Notes: generated by a model not told the origin, from the sequence alone. Positions 1-10,845 are shown, counted from the first letter of the stretch. The stretch: DNA of 64,000 nucleotides from Trichopria drosophilae (GCA_030407085.1 CM059584.1:137258001-137322000), one strand, 5' to 3'. Program-made: numbers and translations.

Positions 1-146
1 CTTTAGACAGCGTTTACTACGTTTACCTGTTTATTTTATTTTATACCAAGCTGTTCAATTCAACGAGCTCAATTTACCATTATTGTTTCTTGTATAAAGG
101 CCATATTTGGCCGTTAATAATAAATAAATAAATAAATAAATAAATA
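1..146 (+). mobile_element. 3' end of a non-LTR retrotransposon (LINE)
   Basis: The stretch ends in a perfect 4-bp hairpin (GGCC-ATATTT-GGCC, 99-112) followed by an (AATA)n run at about 118-145. A small terminal hairpin plus simple A-rich tail is the usual 3' end of jockey/CR1-like LINEs, and a second LINE in this window (ending at 1627) has the same plan with a GGGCG/CGCCC hairpin. No coding sequence remains here. The 5' part lies outside the window, so the family cannot be named. Confidence 0.5.
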
Positions 147-654
147 TTGAAGTGTTATCACTTCATAAATTGAACATCCGAAATTCATCTAAGTTTCGGC
201 TGCAATACTATTTAAAAATAAGCAGTAAATTTTGAAGGAAAATAAAACTGGTATCGAAATGTATTCATTATACTATTTTCGTTCATTTATGATTATTAAT
301 CTGTTCTCTAATGAAAAATCCATAAAGAAAACATTTATTAGAAATTATAAAATTTATGTGAGCTGTCACAACATACCATATAGGTTAACGTGTCTTTCCA
401 ATATGATTTATTTCATTTATTTTGGTTAACATGATGCGAAAGGTATTTCCAAAATAGGCTCGATTATTTTTAATACATTTATTTCCGTATAACGCTTAAT
501 ATAAATAAAATTTAAGTCAAGTGTTATTACAATTGTAATATAAATTAAAATATGTCATGATTGTTATTTGTTGTCAAATCGTTATTTAGGAAAATCAAGA
601 ATTTTTGGAAAATTGAAGTGATTACAGTATTTCTATATAATTTTATTTCTTGAT
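147..654. other. AT-rich non-coding spacer
   Basis: No exon, RNA gene or clear repeat was recognised. Short open frames here have no family resemblance. It could be part of an ALG1 intron if the missing upstream ALG1 exons lie beyond position 1. Confidence 0.5.
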
Positions 655-2108
655 TAAAATAAAAGAATTAACGGCTTAGACCTACCAATTGCATTAGATG
701 TTAAAATGCCATAGTTTGGAAATTTCACAAACATTTCAAACACCTTCCGTCGTAATCGCTCGGATTCACAAACGTTTAGGTCTTATCGAAATATTTGTAA
801 TCTCAACTAGTAATGAAATTAACAAAGAAAAAAAGGTAATAGAAAAAAGGAAAGATAAAATTATATTCAATAACTATAAAAATATATATAACGTAACTAG
901 ATTTTTCAAAAACCCCCACATTATCTTGAACTTATATCGTACTATTATATTGCCGAACTTGTGTTACGGTTCACCTATTTGGTCTCCCTACTTATCTAAA
1001 GATAAAAAGGTATTGGAATCTATCCAGCGTAAATTCATGAGATACCTTTCATATAAAACTGACAGACCCATGCATTATTTTGACAATGATTTTGGACCAA
1101 TTTCAACATTCTTTAATATTCCCACACTATTCTCTGTTCATGCTTTTTCGGAATTAGTATTAATTAGAAATATAATCCATGGGTCTGTAACGTCTGACAC
1201 TGCTCGTCGAATATTTGTCGATAGAGTATATCTGAGAAATGTCAGAAATTTAAGACCATTACATGAGGTCTGTAGTGCTACAAACTTTGGTTTTTATTCT
1301 TTAGCAAACAGATTGCGCAGAGCTTGGAATGCTCTACCATCTTACGTGCAACAATCTGCATCAATTGAAACATTCAAACGTTATTGTTCAAACACCATCC
1401 TTCACCATTATTAAGTTTTTGTTTTACTATTATTTCTATATGGATACGTTATTTTATGTACATTTTTATTTTTCTTAGATTTTGCGACGTCACGAATTTA
1501 CACATAGTTATTACTTATTGTTTTTGTTATATACTTACAAGTTACGTTTTGTTAAATCTTATAACCTATTATGTTGCTATTTTGTATGTTCTTGGGCGTT
1601 AGCGCCCGTGTTAAATAAATAAATAAAGTTGATACAATTTCGAGTTGACAGTTACTAGGAATAGAGTGGCATGTGAATATGATTTGTTAGCATGCATTAT
1701 AATAAATCAAAAGAAAGAAAGACACTTAATATAACAATATATAATATGTAAAAAATATATATATAGACATGCAAAAAAAATATATATAGACATTTTGATT
1801 TATTATAATGCTTGCTAACAAATCATATTCACATGCCACTCTATTCCTAGTAACTGTCAAATCGAAATTGTATCAACTTTATAGTTATTGAATATAATTT
1901 TATCTTTCCTTTTTTCTGTTACCTTTTTTTCATTGTTAATTTCATTACTAGTTGAGATTACAAATATTTCGATAAGACCTAAACGTTTGTGAATCCGAGC
2001 GATTACGACGGAAAGTGTTTGAAATGTTTGTGAAATTTTCAAACTATGGCATTTTAACATCTAATGCAATTGGTAGCTCTAAGCCGTTAATTATTTTATT
2101 GTAATATT
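655..2108. repeat. Long foldback (inverted-repeat) element, left arm split by a LINE
   Basis: The left arm (about 655-880 plus 1628-1709) is the reverse complement of the right arm (about 1795-2108). Both arms encode the same short reading starting MLKCHSL, once on each strand, which is a by-product of the palindrome and not evidence for a gene. The loop, about 1710-1794, is AT-rich with repeated ATATATAGACAT motifs. Removing 881-1627 from the left arm restores continuity with the right arm, so the LINE arrived after the foldback formed. There is no transposase, so this is a non-autonomous foldback or MITE-like element of unknown superfamily. Confidence 0.8.
881..1627 (+). pseudogene. 5'-truncated LINE insertion, reverse-transcriptase C-terminus
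   Basis: The frame from about 885 to the stop at 1412-1414 encodes the region after the catalytic reverse transcriptase domain of a jockey/I-type LINE; YRTIILPNLCYGSPIWSPYL and RKFMRYLSYK are typical. It is followed by a 3' UTR, a GGGCGTTAGCGCCC hairpin (about 1595-1608) and a (TAAA)n tail ending at 1627. The catalytic motifs are missing because of 5' truncation, so it cannot be autonomous. The junctions are exact against the undisturbed right arm of the surrounding foldback (rejoining ATAAA at 880 with GTTGAT at 1628). A target duplication of about 4-5 nt (TAAA) is possible but hidden in the tail. Confidence 0.8.
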
Positions 2109-2251
2109 TTAATACACCTACGTTAAATCTATATTATTGTTTATTTCTTGATCGTTATATTGTCGAAATTATGAAGAAATATTAACGTAATATTCTCGAA
2201 AGTGTCGTTTACTTTAGAAACTATTAAAAATAATGAAAATTAAGAAACGTA

Positions 2252-3922
2252 TCCCTGGCGAAAATCAGACACTCCGTTAAGTGTTCACGAAGTGTGAAAT
2301 TAAGCGTCCCAAAAATGTCCCAGAAGTGTTTAAAGGGTGCATGAAAATGTAATCGAAGTGTGAATTTGTACATTTGAGTGTTCGTGTATACTTTTTTTTT
2401 TTATTTTTTAAACGGGACAATGCCCTTAAATTACATGTGTAAATAATTATAAAACATAACAATAGACTGCCCGAAGTAAAACAATTTATATGAAAAACAT
2501 AATAGAAATAACGTATATATCATAAATTCCATAAACTAAATATTAATATTCTCTTAGTGAAGACTTTATTCTAAGCACAGCCGTAGGAAGTTGAAGGTCC
2601 TGTAGAGCATAGAAATTTATTCTTCCATTCCGATGGAGTTCGTTGAACTTACGACAAAGTCTGAGCATCGGAGAGTTGAGAATAAAATTTTTTGATGACG
2701 TTGATAGTTGGAGTAAATTTAATTGACGCAGCCCATACGTAGGAGTTTCAAATTGTATCATATTCACAAGTTCTTCAGAATCGATGTATCCAGTCAGTAA
2801 TTTGTATAAAATAGCATCATTACCATGGCGAGTAGACGCTAATGTTGGAATTCCAAACTTTCGACCTACCATAAGGTAATTGTGTTCTTTGTAAAAAGTG
2901 AGAGTTTGTTAGATAAGCTATGTACATTTTGATAATAAATTGTTACATTTCGGGCACTAACTAGTTTTTTTTGCTAGTCTTAGAAGTTATTTGAGGAGTT
3001 CCACGGATGTATCTTATTGTAAGATCTTTGTCGCCTTTTGATATACGCTCGTTTAAGGTAGTTTTTAGCTTGCTTAGTTGACTTTGTTGTTGTGGTGTCT
3101 TGTCATTATTGATTTGTACGTTAAATTTATCAAATAATGTTCTATTTTTCAAAAGCCATAATGCTTGAACTTGATTGTTCAATGTAACCTTTAAAGGTCT
3201 CGGTTTCCCTCGCCCAGTTATTTTGCCAAGGCGCTGCGCATCAAAGACATGATTTGCACATGGGGTATCAGCTTTAACGTAATTGTTTTCTTAAATGTAT
3301 ACAAAGCGTTTGTTAGATGTTTTTACCAATTTTAAAGCGTCCGTAAAGTGTTCAATAAGTGTAAGATTTCATTAACGAGTATAAATCTAAATTAAGGCGT
3401 TCTCATTGACTCTACTAGTGGGCACTAAAGACACCTGGACATTGAATTAACATTTATTGGCAACTTTCGACCTAAATAGTCCTTGCAATAACAAAATTCC
3501 CCATAGAAGATGCCCAAAAGACACCTGGACAGTAAATAAAAATGTAACGTCCCACGCTGTAATTAGTTTCGGACTTCAATACATTTGAATGACCGTCAAA
3601 TTGAAAATTGTGACATTGCATACATCAATGGAAATGTTACGTGACACTTAAAAATCTGATAACGAACATCATTGTACACTCTCAGGAAAGCTGCAAAATT
3701 GACTCGTTATTACAACTGAATGAACACTTCCGTACACTTGAAAAAAAATTCATCCGAACATTTTTAGGACATTCGATTGTCCAAATTCACACTTAGGTTA
3801 CACTTTCGTTCTTTTAAATGTCATTTAAGAGGGCATAAAGTGTTCAAATACATTTTATGAATGTGTAAAACGTTTCTGGGACACTTCATGACCACTTCAA
3901 AGAGTGTCCCATTTTCGCCAGG
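2252..3922. mobile_element. TIR DNA element with CCCTGGCGAAAAT termini
   Basis: The ends are inverted repeats: CCCTGGCGAAAATCAGACAC on the left and the reverse complement of CCCTGGCGAAAATGGGACAC on the right, continuing imperfectly for ~100 bp with many AAGTGT/ACACTT words. A GAAAATTAAGAAACGTA string lies just left of the left end (about 2234-2250) and again about 25 bp right of the right end. No transposase is visible; the interior holds a LINE relic on the minus strand. The superfamily is not recognised. Confidence 0.7.
2391..3290 (-). pseudogene. Internally deleted LINE (ORF1-like piece plus RT C-terminus)
   Basis: Read on the minus strand, about 3290-2961 encodes a piece resembling the C-terminal domain of a LINE ORF1-type protein (RPLKVTLNNQVQALWLLKNR, then DLTIRYIRGTP). 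Then 2872-2543 encodes the reverse-transcriptase C-terminal tail (a RHGNDAILYKLLTGYIDSEE-type motif typical of jockey-like elements). The whole RT catalytic part is missing between them. The 3' end is a GGGCATTGTCCC-type hairpin and an A-rich tail (plus-strand T run, about 2391-2410). It lies inside the TIR element at 2252-3922. The ORF1-like assignment is less certain than the RT part. Confidence 0.65.
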
Positions 3923-4006
3923 GCAATAACATTATTATTATTATGAAAATTAAGAAACGTATGTGTTAAAAAACTACATTACGTTACATTATATTTTGTT
4001 TCTTAG

Positions 4007-5336
4007 GTATACCTAGGATAATTTCGTACATTATCAAAGTATTATGGCAATCAATAAATCTTGCATTTGTGCTCTTCACAAAGTGCTGTGCAAGTCATTT
4101 ATTGTTACAAAATCCACCTGCGATACCAACTATTCCAGTATGTTGGTTTTGGTGTCGTTTACAAAAAACAGAATTTATGATCGATTGGCACAATTACGCT
4201 TTCTCGATAATGGCCCTGAATCATGGCAAAGGTTCATTAATCGTGAGATTAGCAACGTCCATCGAGTCTTATTTTGGATCTAAAGCAGATGTTAATTTCT
4301 GTGTAACGAATGCAATGAAAGTCGATTTAGAAAGAAACTGGGGAATCAAGTAATAACATTTTTGTTCTTTTTTTTTCAAAAATCTTTTATTATGATTGAT
4401 TTCTTTATTATATTTTTTGTAGGGCTAAGGTTTTATATGATCGACCGGCTGATGATTTTAAACCGATTTCTTTAGAAGAGACGCATGAATTGCTTTTGAA
4501 ATTAAAGGAAGATTATGACGCCTTCAAAGGTCATAATTCTGATTCAACGATATTAACAAATCTATCGAACAACGAAATTGTATTAGATCCTGAAAGACCT
4601 GCGTTACTAATTTCCAGCACAAGCTGGACTGAGGACGAAGACTTTTCTATATTAGTAGACGCATTAAATGGTATAAAACATTAATTTTTAATATTTTTCA
4701 CAATATTTATTTTGGAGTTTCTTTGCAGAATACGAGTCGTCTTGTATCGAAGGAAATTTGAAACTTCCAAAAATGATCTGTGTTATTACTGGCAAGGGGC
4801 CTTTAAAGAAATTTTATACAGAAATGATAGAAAATAAGAAATGGAAAAATATAACTGTGATAACACCATGGTTAAAGAATGAAGATTATCCGAAGCTTTT
4901 AGGTGAGTGTTTTGCAACATCCGTAACATTCAGTTAATTAATGGAACTTTGCAGCCAGTGCCGATTTAGGTGTATGTTTACACACATCATCAAGTGGTCT
5001 CGATTTGCCAATGAAAGTTGTCGACATGTTTGGTTGCGGACTGCCAGTTTGCGCTTACAAATATAAATGGTTAGTTTAATTCCTTACGCTTTGCATAATT
5101 TACTGATCCTGTTTATTTTCAGTTTGCACGAGTTAGTGAAGCATAACGAAAATAGTTTAGTATTTTCGGATTCTGCGGAATTGGCCGAACAACTTAAGTT
5201 ATGGTTCGAAAACTTTCCGAAGAATGTTGAACAAGGACAGCGATGTAAATCGTTTAAAGCTCATCTCGCCAATTTCCAACAGCTTAGGTGGCATGGTAAT
5301 TGGTCTATTGAAGTTTTATCTTGTTTTGACCATTAA
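4007..5336 (+). CDS. ALG1: ALG1, chitobiosyldiphosphodolichol beta-mannosyltransferase (C-terminal exons)
   Basis: ALG1 (family GT33) adds the first mannose, from GDP-mannose, to GlcNAc2-PP-dolichol on the cytosolic face of the ER. Five exons with GT-AG junctions join in frame: 4007-4349, 4423-4670, 4729-4902, 4955-5069 and 5123-5336 (stop TAA 5334-5336), giving 363 residues. Diagnostic stretches are [18 protein letters not shown] and [13 protein letters not shown] in the first exon, [18 protein letters not shown] in the second, ITGKGPL in the third, [19 protein letters not shown] in the fourth and [14 protein letters not shown] in the fifth. The family is usually ~430-470 residues, so roughly the first 80-100 (nucleotide-sugar-fold start and membrane anchor) are missing. 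The acceptor at 4005-4006 shows that upstream exons exist, but none was found in 1-4006, which is filled with mobile DNA. The visible exons are intact with no frameshift. SNU13 is convergent, ~1 kb downstream. Confidence 0.95.
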
Positions 5337-5627
5337 TCTGTATTTTTTGATCGTTTTTGTGCTGATTATTTTATACGAATTTTGTTTGTATAAAAACATT
5401 TATTTTAACCTGTTGTGATTTTGTATTACCTTTTCCTTTCTCTGCATGAAGTTTGTCGCTAAATTACTTCGACAAGGATTTAACGTAATTGAAGGTTAGT
5501 TTAACCACTTCAATGGTACATGGATCATATAAAAAATTATTGACAAACGTGGTAATGGATCATATGTGTACATTTTGCAATAACTTTTACAATTCTTAAT
5601 GAATTTGCATGAAACTTCGTATACCAA

Positions 5628-6080
5628 GATATTTTGAAAATTCAAAATGGCGGATCCAATATGGCGGCAGTAAATTTGCTAAATTTATTAAAATGTGCGG
5701 CGCACATTTTTCTTTATAAGGAAAACAGCTGAAAATTGTTACTCGGGGGTTTTCGGGGTCGCCGATTACGAATCTGAAGTTAGATTTTGACAATTCAAAA
5801 TGGCGGATCCAAGATGGACGACCGAAATACGAAAAATTACCCAAACTTTATGAAACTGGGTTCTCGGGGGTTTTCGGGGCCGCTGATTATAAATCTGAAA
5901 TCAGATTTTGAAAATTCAAAATGTCGGTTCCAAGATGGCCGACATAAATGTAAAAAATTTACTTGATTTTGATGAAAGTTGGTACTCGGGAATTTTTTGG
6001 CTCGCTGATTACGAATTTGAAGTCAGATTTTGTAAATTCGAAATGGTGGATCCAAGATGGCCGACATAAATGTGAAATAT
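5628..6080. repeat. Tandem array of the GATTACG/ATGGCGGATCC dispersed repeat
   Basis: Three to four diverged units of ~110-130 bp run head to tail. Each has a GGGGTCGCTGATTACGAATC-type core, an imperfect palindrome around ATCTGAAGTCAGAT, then AAAATGGCGGATCCAAGATG and GGCCGAC. It fills the ALG1-SNU13 intergenic space. Diverged copies of the same unit occur at about 9775-10160, 11585-11880, 12640-12825, 15845, 18675, 19370-19660, 30770, 43150-43330, 43985-44170, 46060 and 47220-47310, in both orientations. No coding capacity. Confidence 0.85.
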
Positions 6081-6177
6081 TACTTGATTTTTAAAATGAT
6101 TAATTAAATGTTAAATGATATATTTTAGGAAAAAATGGAAATTAATAATTAGACGCAGATATTACATTTCATTATAG

Positions 6178-6183
6178 TTTATT
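6178..6183 (-). promoter_or_regulatory. Polyadenylation signal for SNU13
   Basis: An AATAAA hexamer on the minus strand lies ~140 nt beyond the SNU13 stop codon, the expected spacing for a short 3' UTR. No other evidence of the cleavage site was sought. Confidence 0.5.
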
Positions 6184-6323
6184 TACAATATGAAATACAA
6201 GATTAATTGTAAACAAATACAATTTTAATTCCAAAAATAATTGGAATAGAATAACATACTATTCTGTAAAAATAGTTAATATATAATTACTCAGTGGAAT
6301 GAGAATTGCAAAAAGGACTAGCC

Positions 6324-6920
6324 TTAAACCAGAAGTCGCTCAATCTCTTGTTGAATTGCTTGAATTTGTGGTTTAAGTTGCGAACCTTCGTTGACAGTTA
6401 TGGAACAAGCGACGACTGGTCTAGATACACCGCATGCACGTCCGAGTGCTTGTTTACTGCGGACGAAAATGTACGGTACATTTTTATCTTCGCACAGCAA
6501 AGGTAGATGCAATAAAATTTCTAACGGTGTGGCATCGGCTGCCATCACTATGAATTCGGAAAGGCCACGATTAAGAGTCTTAGTTGCTTCGTTAGCTCCT
6601 TTTCTAAGTTGCTTGTAGTTCATGGCTTGTTGCACGAGATTCAAAATCTTTCCTGTTAGCGTTGTATCTGCCAAAGGATATGCTTTTGGATTAACTTCGT
6701 CAGTCTGCAAAAGATTAAAATGTATTAAATTAGACACTTGTAGAATTCAAAATTGAATAAAGTGTTTTTTAATATTGTAAGAATTTGTTTGTTCGCGTGT
6801 ATCGTTTGAACCACCGCATTTATTTTTACCGGTTTATCATACATAAACACGTGTCGAACATAACCTATAAAATTTGCCGATAGGTTTATTTATTGTAATT
6901 ATGAACGTAACGCTTACCAT
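6324..6920 (-). CDS. SNU13: SNU13/NHP2L1 (15.5K, hoip), L7Ae-family RNA-binding protein
   Basis: The protein binds the kink-turn of U4 snRNA (U4/U6.U5 tri-snRNP) and of box C/D snoRNAs in the nucleus and nucleolus. Exon 1 supplies only the ATG (6920-6918), immediately followed by a GTAAGC donor. Exon 2 (6704-6324) starts ACT GAC GAA after a TTTTGCAG acceptor and reads to TAA at 6326-6324. The product is 127 residues, close to the ~128 of animal orthologues. It matches the family along its length, including the L7Ae signatures [14 protein letters not shown] and [20 protein letters not shown] and the [10 protein letters not shown] loop. An open frame runs upstream of exon 2 through the intron (from 6737), but its N-terminus does not fit the family; the spliced form restores [14 protein letters not shown]. 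Promoter elements were not recognised. Confidence 0.96.
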
Positions 6921-7229
6921 TTTGATGCTATTTGATGTTGTTGCGTAGTAAATAACTGAAAATCGCAACCTCTCGGCGATTAATTTCGAAAAATCGCTTC
7001 ACTGAGGAGCAAAAGTACTAAACGCGCAAAACGTGTTCAGAAAATCGGAGAAGTGAGGAACAATGATGGCGTTTTGTAGAGGGCACTGAAAGTACCGATA
7101 GATGGCGCTTTCTGTTACTGTTTTGCCCGCGAATTATGTATTATGGGAAGTATTTTCGAAAAGTCGCCAACAGAGGACGCGTGCAAGCGTCTTTTTTTTT
7201 CATTATTGAAATGCGCCTCGCTTTATATA
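6921..7229. other. SNU13 5' flank
   Basis: This holds the short 5' leader and presumed promoter of SNU13 on the minus strand. It is more GC-rich than its surroundings and no TATA-like element stands out. No other gene is visible before the foldback element begins at 7230. Confidence 0.4.
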
Positions 7230-8126
7230 CAGGGTGAATAATTCACGGCCGAACATAGGGGAACACATGTATTAGCTCTCAGCCAATCGGCCAATCGCTA
7301 TCGAGCTTGAGAGTATTCATTATCGCCACCGACCAATCACGGAAAGCGTATAACACCTATCAACTTTTTGATGTTTACGATTAAGAAACTGATTTATTTA
7401 AAAAAATCTATGTATTAAATATGAAAAATGTTAATAATTAAACTATTTTTTAATACGCATCAAATTACTTAATCGAAAAAGTCTTCCGTATAATCATGTA
7501 AACATGCCTTACATGCTAGGTTAGGTTAGGTTAGGAAGACTGGTATGGTTTCGGAGTGTAGTTTGATGGGTCTGATCACAGAACAATAACTAACTTTAAC
7601 GTCTTCGTTAATAGCAGTCCAATTCACGGATTCTTGAATAATCCTGAAAAAAAAACATAATCACAAAGAATCGTATTATCATATTAAATATTAAATAAAT
7701 TATAAATATTTGTCACTTGGCAACTTATCTAATTGTAGTGAAGTTGTGAAGTAAGTTTTTCTGAATCAGCTGATATGTCATAACATCAGACCCATCAAAC
7801 TACACTCCGAAACGTCCGAAACCATACCAGTCTTCCTAACCTAACCTAGAATGTAACGCATGTTTACATAATTAAACGGAAGACTTTTTCGATTAAGTAA
7901 TTTGATGCGTATTAAAAAATAGTTTAATTATTAACATTTTTCATATTTAATGCATAGATTTTTTAAATAAATCATTTTCTTAATCGTAAACATCAAAAAG
8001 ATGATAGATGTTAAACGCTTTCTGTGATTGTTCGGTGACGATAATGCATACTCTCAAGCTCGATAGCGATTGGCTGAGATCTAATACATGTGTTCCCCTA
8101 TGTTCGGCCTTGAATTATTCACCCGG
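7230..8126. mobile_element. 897-bp foldback MITE with ~340-bp TIRs and TA target duplication
   Basis: The left end, CAGGGTGAATAATTCACGGC, pairs with the right end (reverse complement CCGGGTGAATAATTCAAGGC). The inverted similarity continues for ~340 bp each side, leaving a ~200-bp AT-rich loop. TA dinucleotides flank both ends (7228-7229 and 8127-8128), which suggests a Tc1/mariner-type transposition mechanism. The left arm carries a (TTAGG)3-like run near 7520-7540 and the right arm a shorter one. There is no transposase. Confidence 0.8.
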
Positions 8127-8269
8127 TATGTATGCAGAGACGGAAGTGCAGAGTTCGTTCTGTACAATTTCACCAAAGTGGTGAAATTTTGTCATCTCAA
8201 TTCTTGTGTTTCAACATTTATTTAAAAAACAAATCTTATGATAGTTTGTAATGTTTTTATTTATAATTG

Positions 8270-9370
8270 CACTGTAAAAAATGGTTTCGTAAAATCACAA
8301 CACAAATGGGACATTACACACCCGAGTTACCACTCTGAATGGTGTAAAAGTACAAAATCACTAGTATTTTTACACCAAAACTGTAATAGCACTACAAATA
8401 TTGTGAAATTGTCACTCTGAGAGTAGGTTATATAAATTACGACTTCTGAGAGCAGTAATTTTACACTTTTTGAAATTACTGTTTGAATGTGAAATTACAT
8501 CTGACAATGTTAAAAATATGTACAATTTCTCTAGTAATATTTTCCATTCCGCACGTGACCCGGGCAGCTATCATTGATGTTTATATACTTGTTTGAATTT
8601 CTCGTAAAGATTTCGGTTATTTGTTATGTGAAGATATTTTTTATCTCATCAAACGTGTGCAGAGGTATATATATCATACGCTACATATTTATTTGACCAA
8701 ATAAAATGAAGTTTCTTTACAAGTATATTGAGGTTAAGTTTGATGGATTTATTTGTAAAAGTGTACACGTTACTTCGTAACTACAAACTGTTAAAGCGAG
8801 TGAAGTTTTATGAACCAAATTTATTGTAAAGTGACTATTTACATGTATTATTTATTGTCGTTAAATGCAAAACTATATACGAATCGTTGTTTGTCAGGTT
8901 GAATTTTATATTACAAATGCTATTGTATGATAAATAATAAATATTAAAACATTCCTAAAAACTATTTAATTAATTCTTAAACAGATTGCAATATTTTTTA
9001 CATTCACAAAAAAAAAAACATTGCAATGCATATGTTATATTATATAATACAATTCAGTATTTAATACATATATACTGCACGCACCAAATGTATATTTAAC
9101 CTAAAAAATGTGAAAAATTCACCGATATTGTAATTTTATTACAGCACTGTAATTTCACTCTAATGGTGTGATTTTACTATAAACACAGTAATTTTACTAC
9201 ATTAATTATAAATTCTAACCTGCAATTTCAAGTCTGTTGACAATCGCTGTAAATTTACATCTTTGCTGTAATATTTACAACTTTCTAGGGATTTTACTAC
9301 TCTCAGACTAGGTTATACACATTACCTATACTCTCAGAGTAGAAATTTCACACAATCTTTTTTTACAGTG
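8270..9370. mobile_element. 1.1-kb non-autonomous element with CACTGTAAAAAA termini
   Basis: It begins CACTGTAAAAAATGG and ends with the reverse complement of CACTGTAAAAAAAGATTG. Near both ends are related blocks containing CTCTGAGAGTAGG/CTCAGACTAGG and AGGTTATA followed by CAATTTTAC-like words, so the subterminal regions are also repetitive. No target duplication was identified with confidence and no transposase is present. The superfamily is not recognised. Confidence 0.6.
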
Positions 9371-9774
9371 TGGCTGTTAATATTGGCCAAATCTTGGCGG
9401 TTAGTGAATAACCAACCAATAGCGTTTGCTCGGTGCCAATCATGAGACAATATTGGAACATTGGTGGCCAATATTGGACCATGATTGAGCCAATCGTGTA
9501 TTTCCCATTTGTAAAGAGCCTCTGTAAGCCCCATACAAAAATGCCCCTTTTTCGGACCTCGAATATTCCAACTTTTTTTATGCCAATTGGTTACATATGA
9601 TGACCCAATAATCCCTGCAAAATTTCAAAGTGAGCATATACCCGGTTTCGGAAATATGAGGGGTCAAAGCTGACCATGTCCAATAAAAAATGTACATCAA
9701 TTTCACATTTATACCCGAATAATATTTAAAAAAATCAGACGAGATGGTTCTTTACAGATGTTTGCCTGCTGATT

Positions 9775-10160
9775 ACGAATCTGAAGTCAGATTTTAAAAT
9801 CTCAAAATGACGGATCTAATATGGCGGACGACTTTTTGGAAAATCGATCTAATTTGTCTAAAAGTTATTACTTGGGGGGTTTTGGGATTGCTGATTACGA
9901 ATCCGAAGTCAGATTTTAAAACTTCAAAATGGCAGATTCAAAATGACGGAACGATTTTTAAAAAATCAAATGCAATTCGCTAGAAACACGTTATTCTGGG
10001 GTTTTCGGGGTCGTTGATTACGAATCGGTTGTTAGTTTTTCAAAATTTGAAATGGCGGATCCAATATAGCGGACGACTTTTCTGAAAATCCGTCCAATTT
10101 TCCAAAAAAATGTTAGTAAGGGGTGTTTGGGTCCGCTGATTACGAATCGGATGTTAGTTT
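9775..10160 (+). repeat. Four diverged units of the GATTACG/ATGGCGG repeat
   Basis: Cores of the type GCTGATTACGAATC occur near 9770, 9890, 10013 and 10135, each followed by an AAAATGGCGGATCC-like block and a GGCGGACGAC tail. The spacing is ~120 bp. Confidence 0.8.
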
Positions 10161-10565
10161 TTCATCATTCAAAACTTTTGAAAAATGTAATGCACTTTGT
10201 TTGAAACTCGTCAAGGTTCTGTAGTCGATGAAGTCGAATCTAACGTTGAATTGATATTGAAAAGGCACTAAGCTTTCTTTGTCGCTGCATTATAACTGTT
10301 TTTACCCTGCATAGGAAACAAAAAACAATCTAAAAACAATCAAAGTTTTCATGCATCGTTTAAGACATTTTATTTGAATATTGGGCTTGCGAATGCGATA
10401 AAATAAAAGTATCTTTAGTGTTGAAAATCTCGAATTTATAAAAGATTTCAGCCTATATTCACAAACCCTAGAAACAAAAGACTATCAGCAGTTCAGCATT
10501 TCATTTATTTCCATTCCATTGTATATCTTATTTGAATAGTTTGCTTGCGAATGTGATAAAATAAA

Positions 10566-10845
10566 ACTCGGTTGGAATATTGCATCTTGCCTTTGGTGGT
10601 TGGAATTTTACAACTTGCCATTGTTGGTTGGATTTTACGATCTTACATTTGCCGGTCGGATTATTACATCTTGCCTTTGTTGGTTGGATTTTACGATCTT
10701 ACCTTTCTCGGTTAAATTATTACATCTTGCTTTGGTTGGAGTATTGCAACTTGTTTTTGTTGGTTGGATTATTACATCTTGCCTTTGTTGGTTGGATTAT
10801 ACTATCTTACCTTTGCCAGTCGGATTATTACATCTTGCCACGGTG
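10566..10845 (+). repeat. Minisatellite, left palindrome arm
   Basis: About five imperfect units of ~56 bp alternate TTGGTTGGATTTTACGATC with GGTCGGATTATTACATCTTG. The translated frames (CLCWLDFTIL-like repeats) follow from the satellite and are not a gene. Confidence 0.8.
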
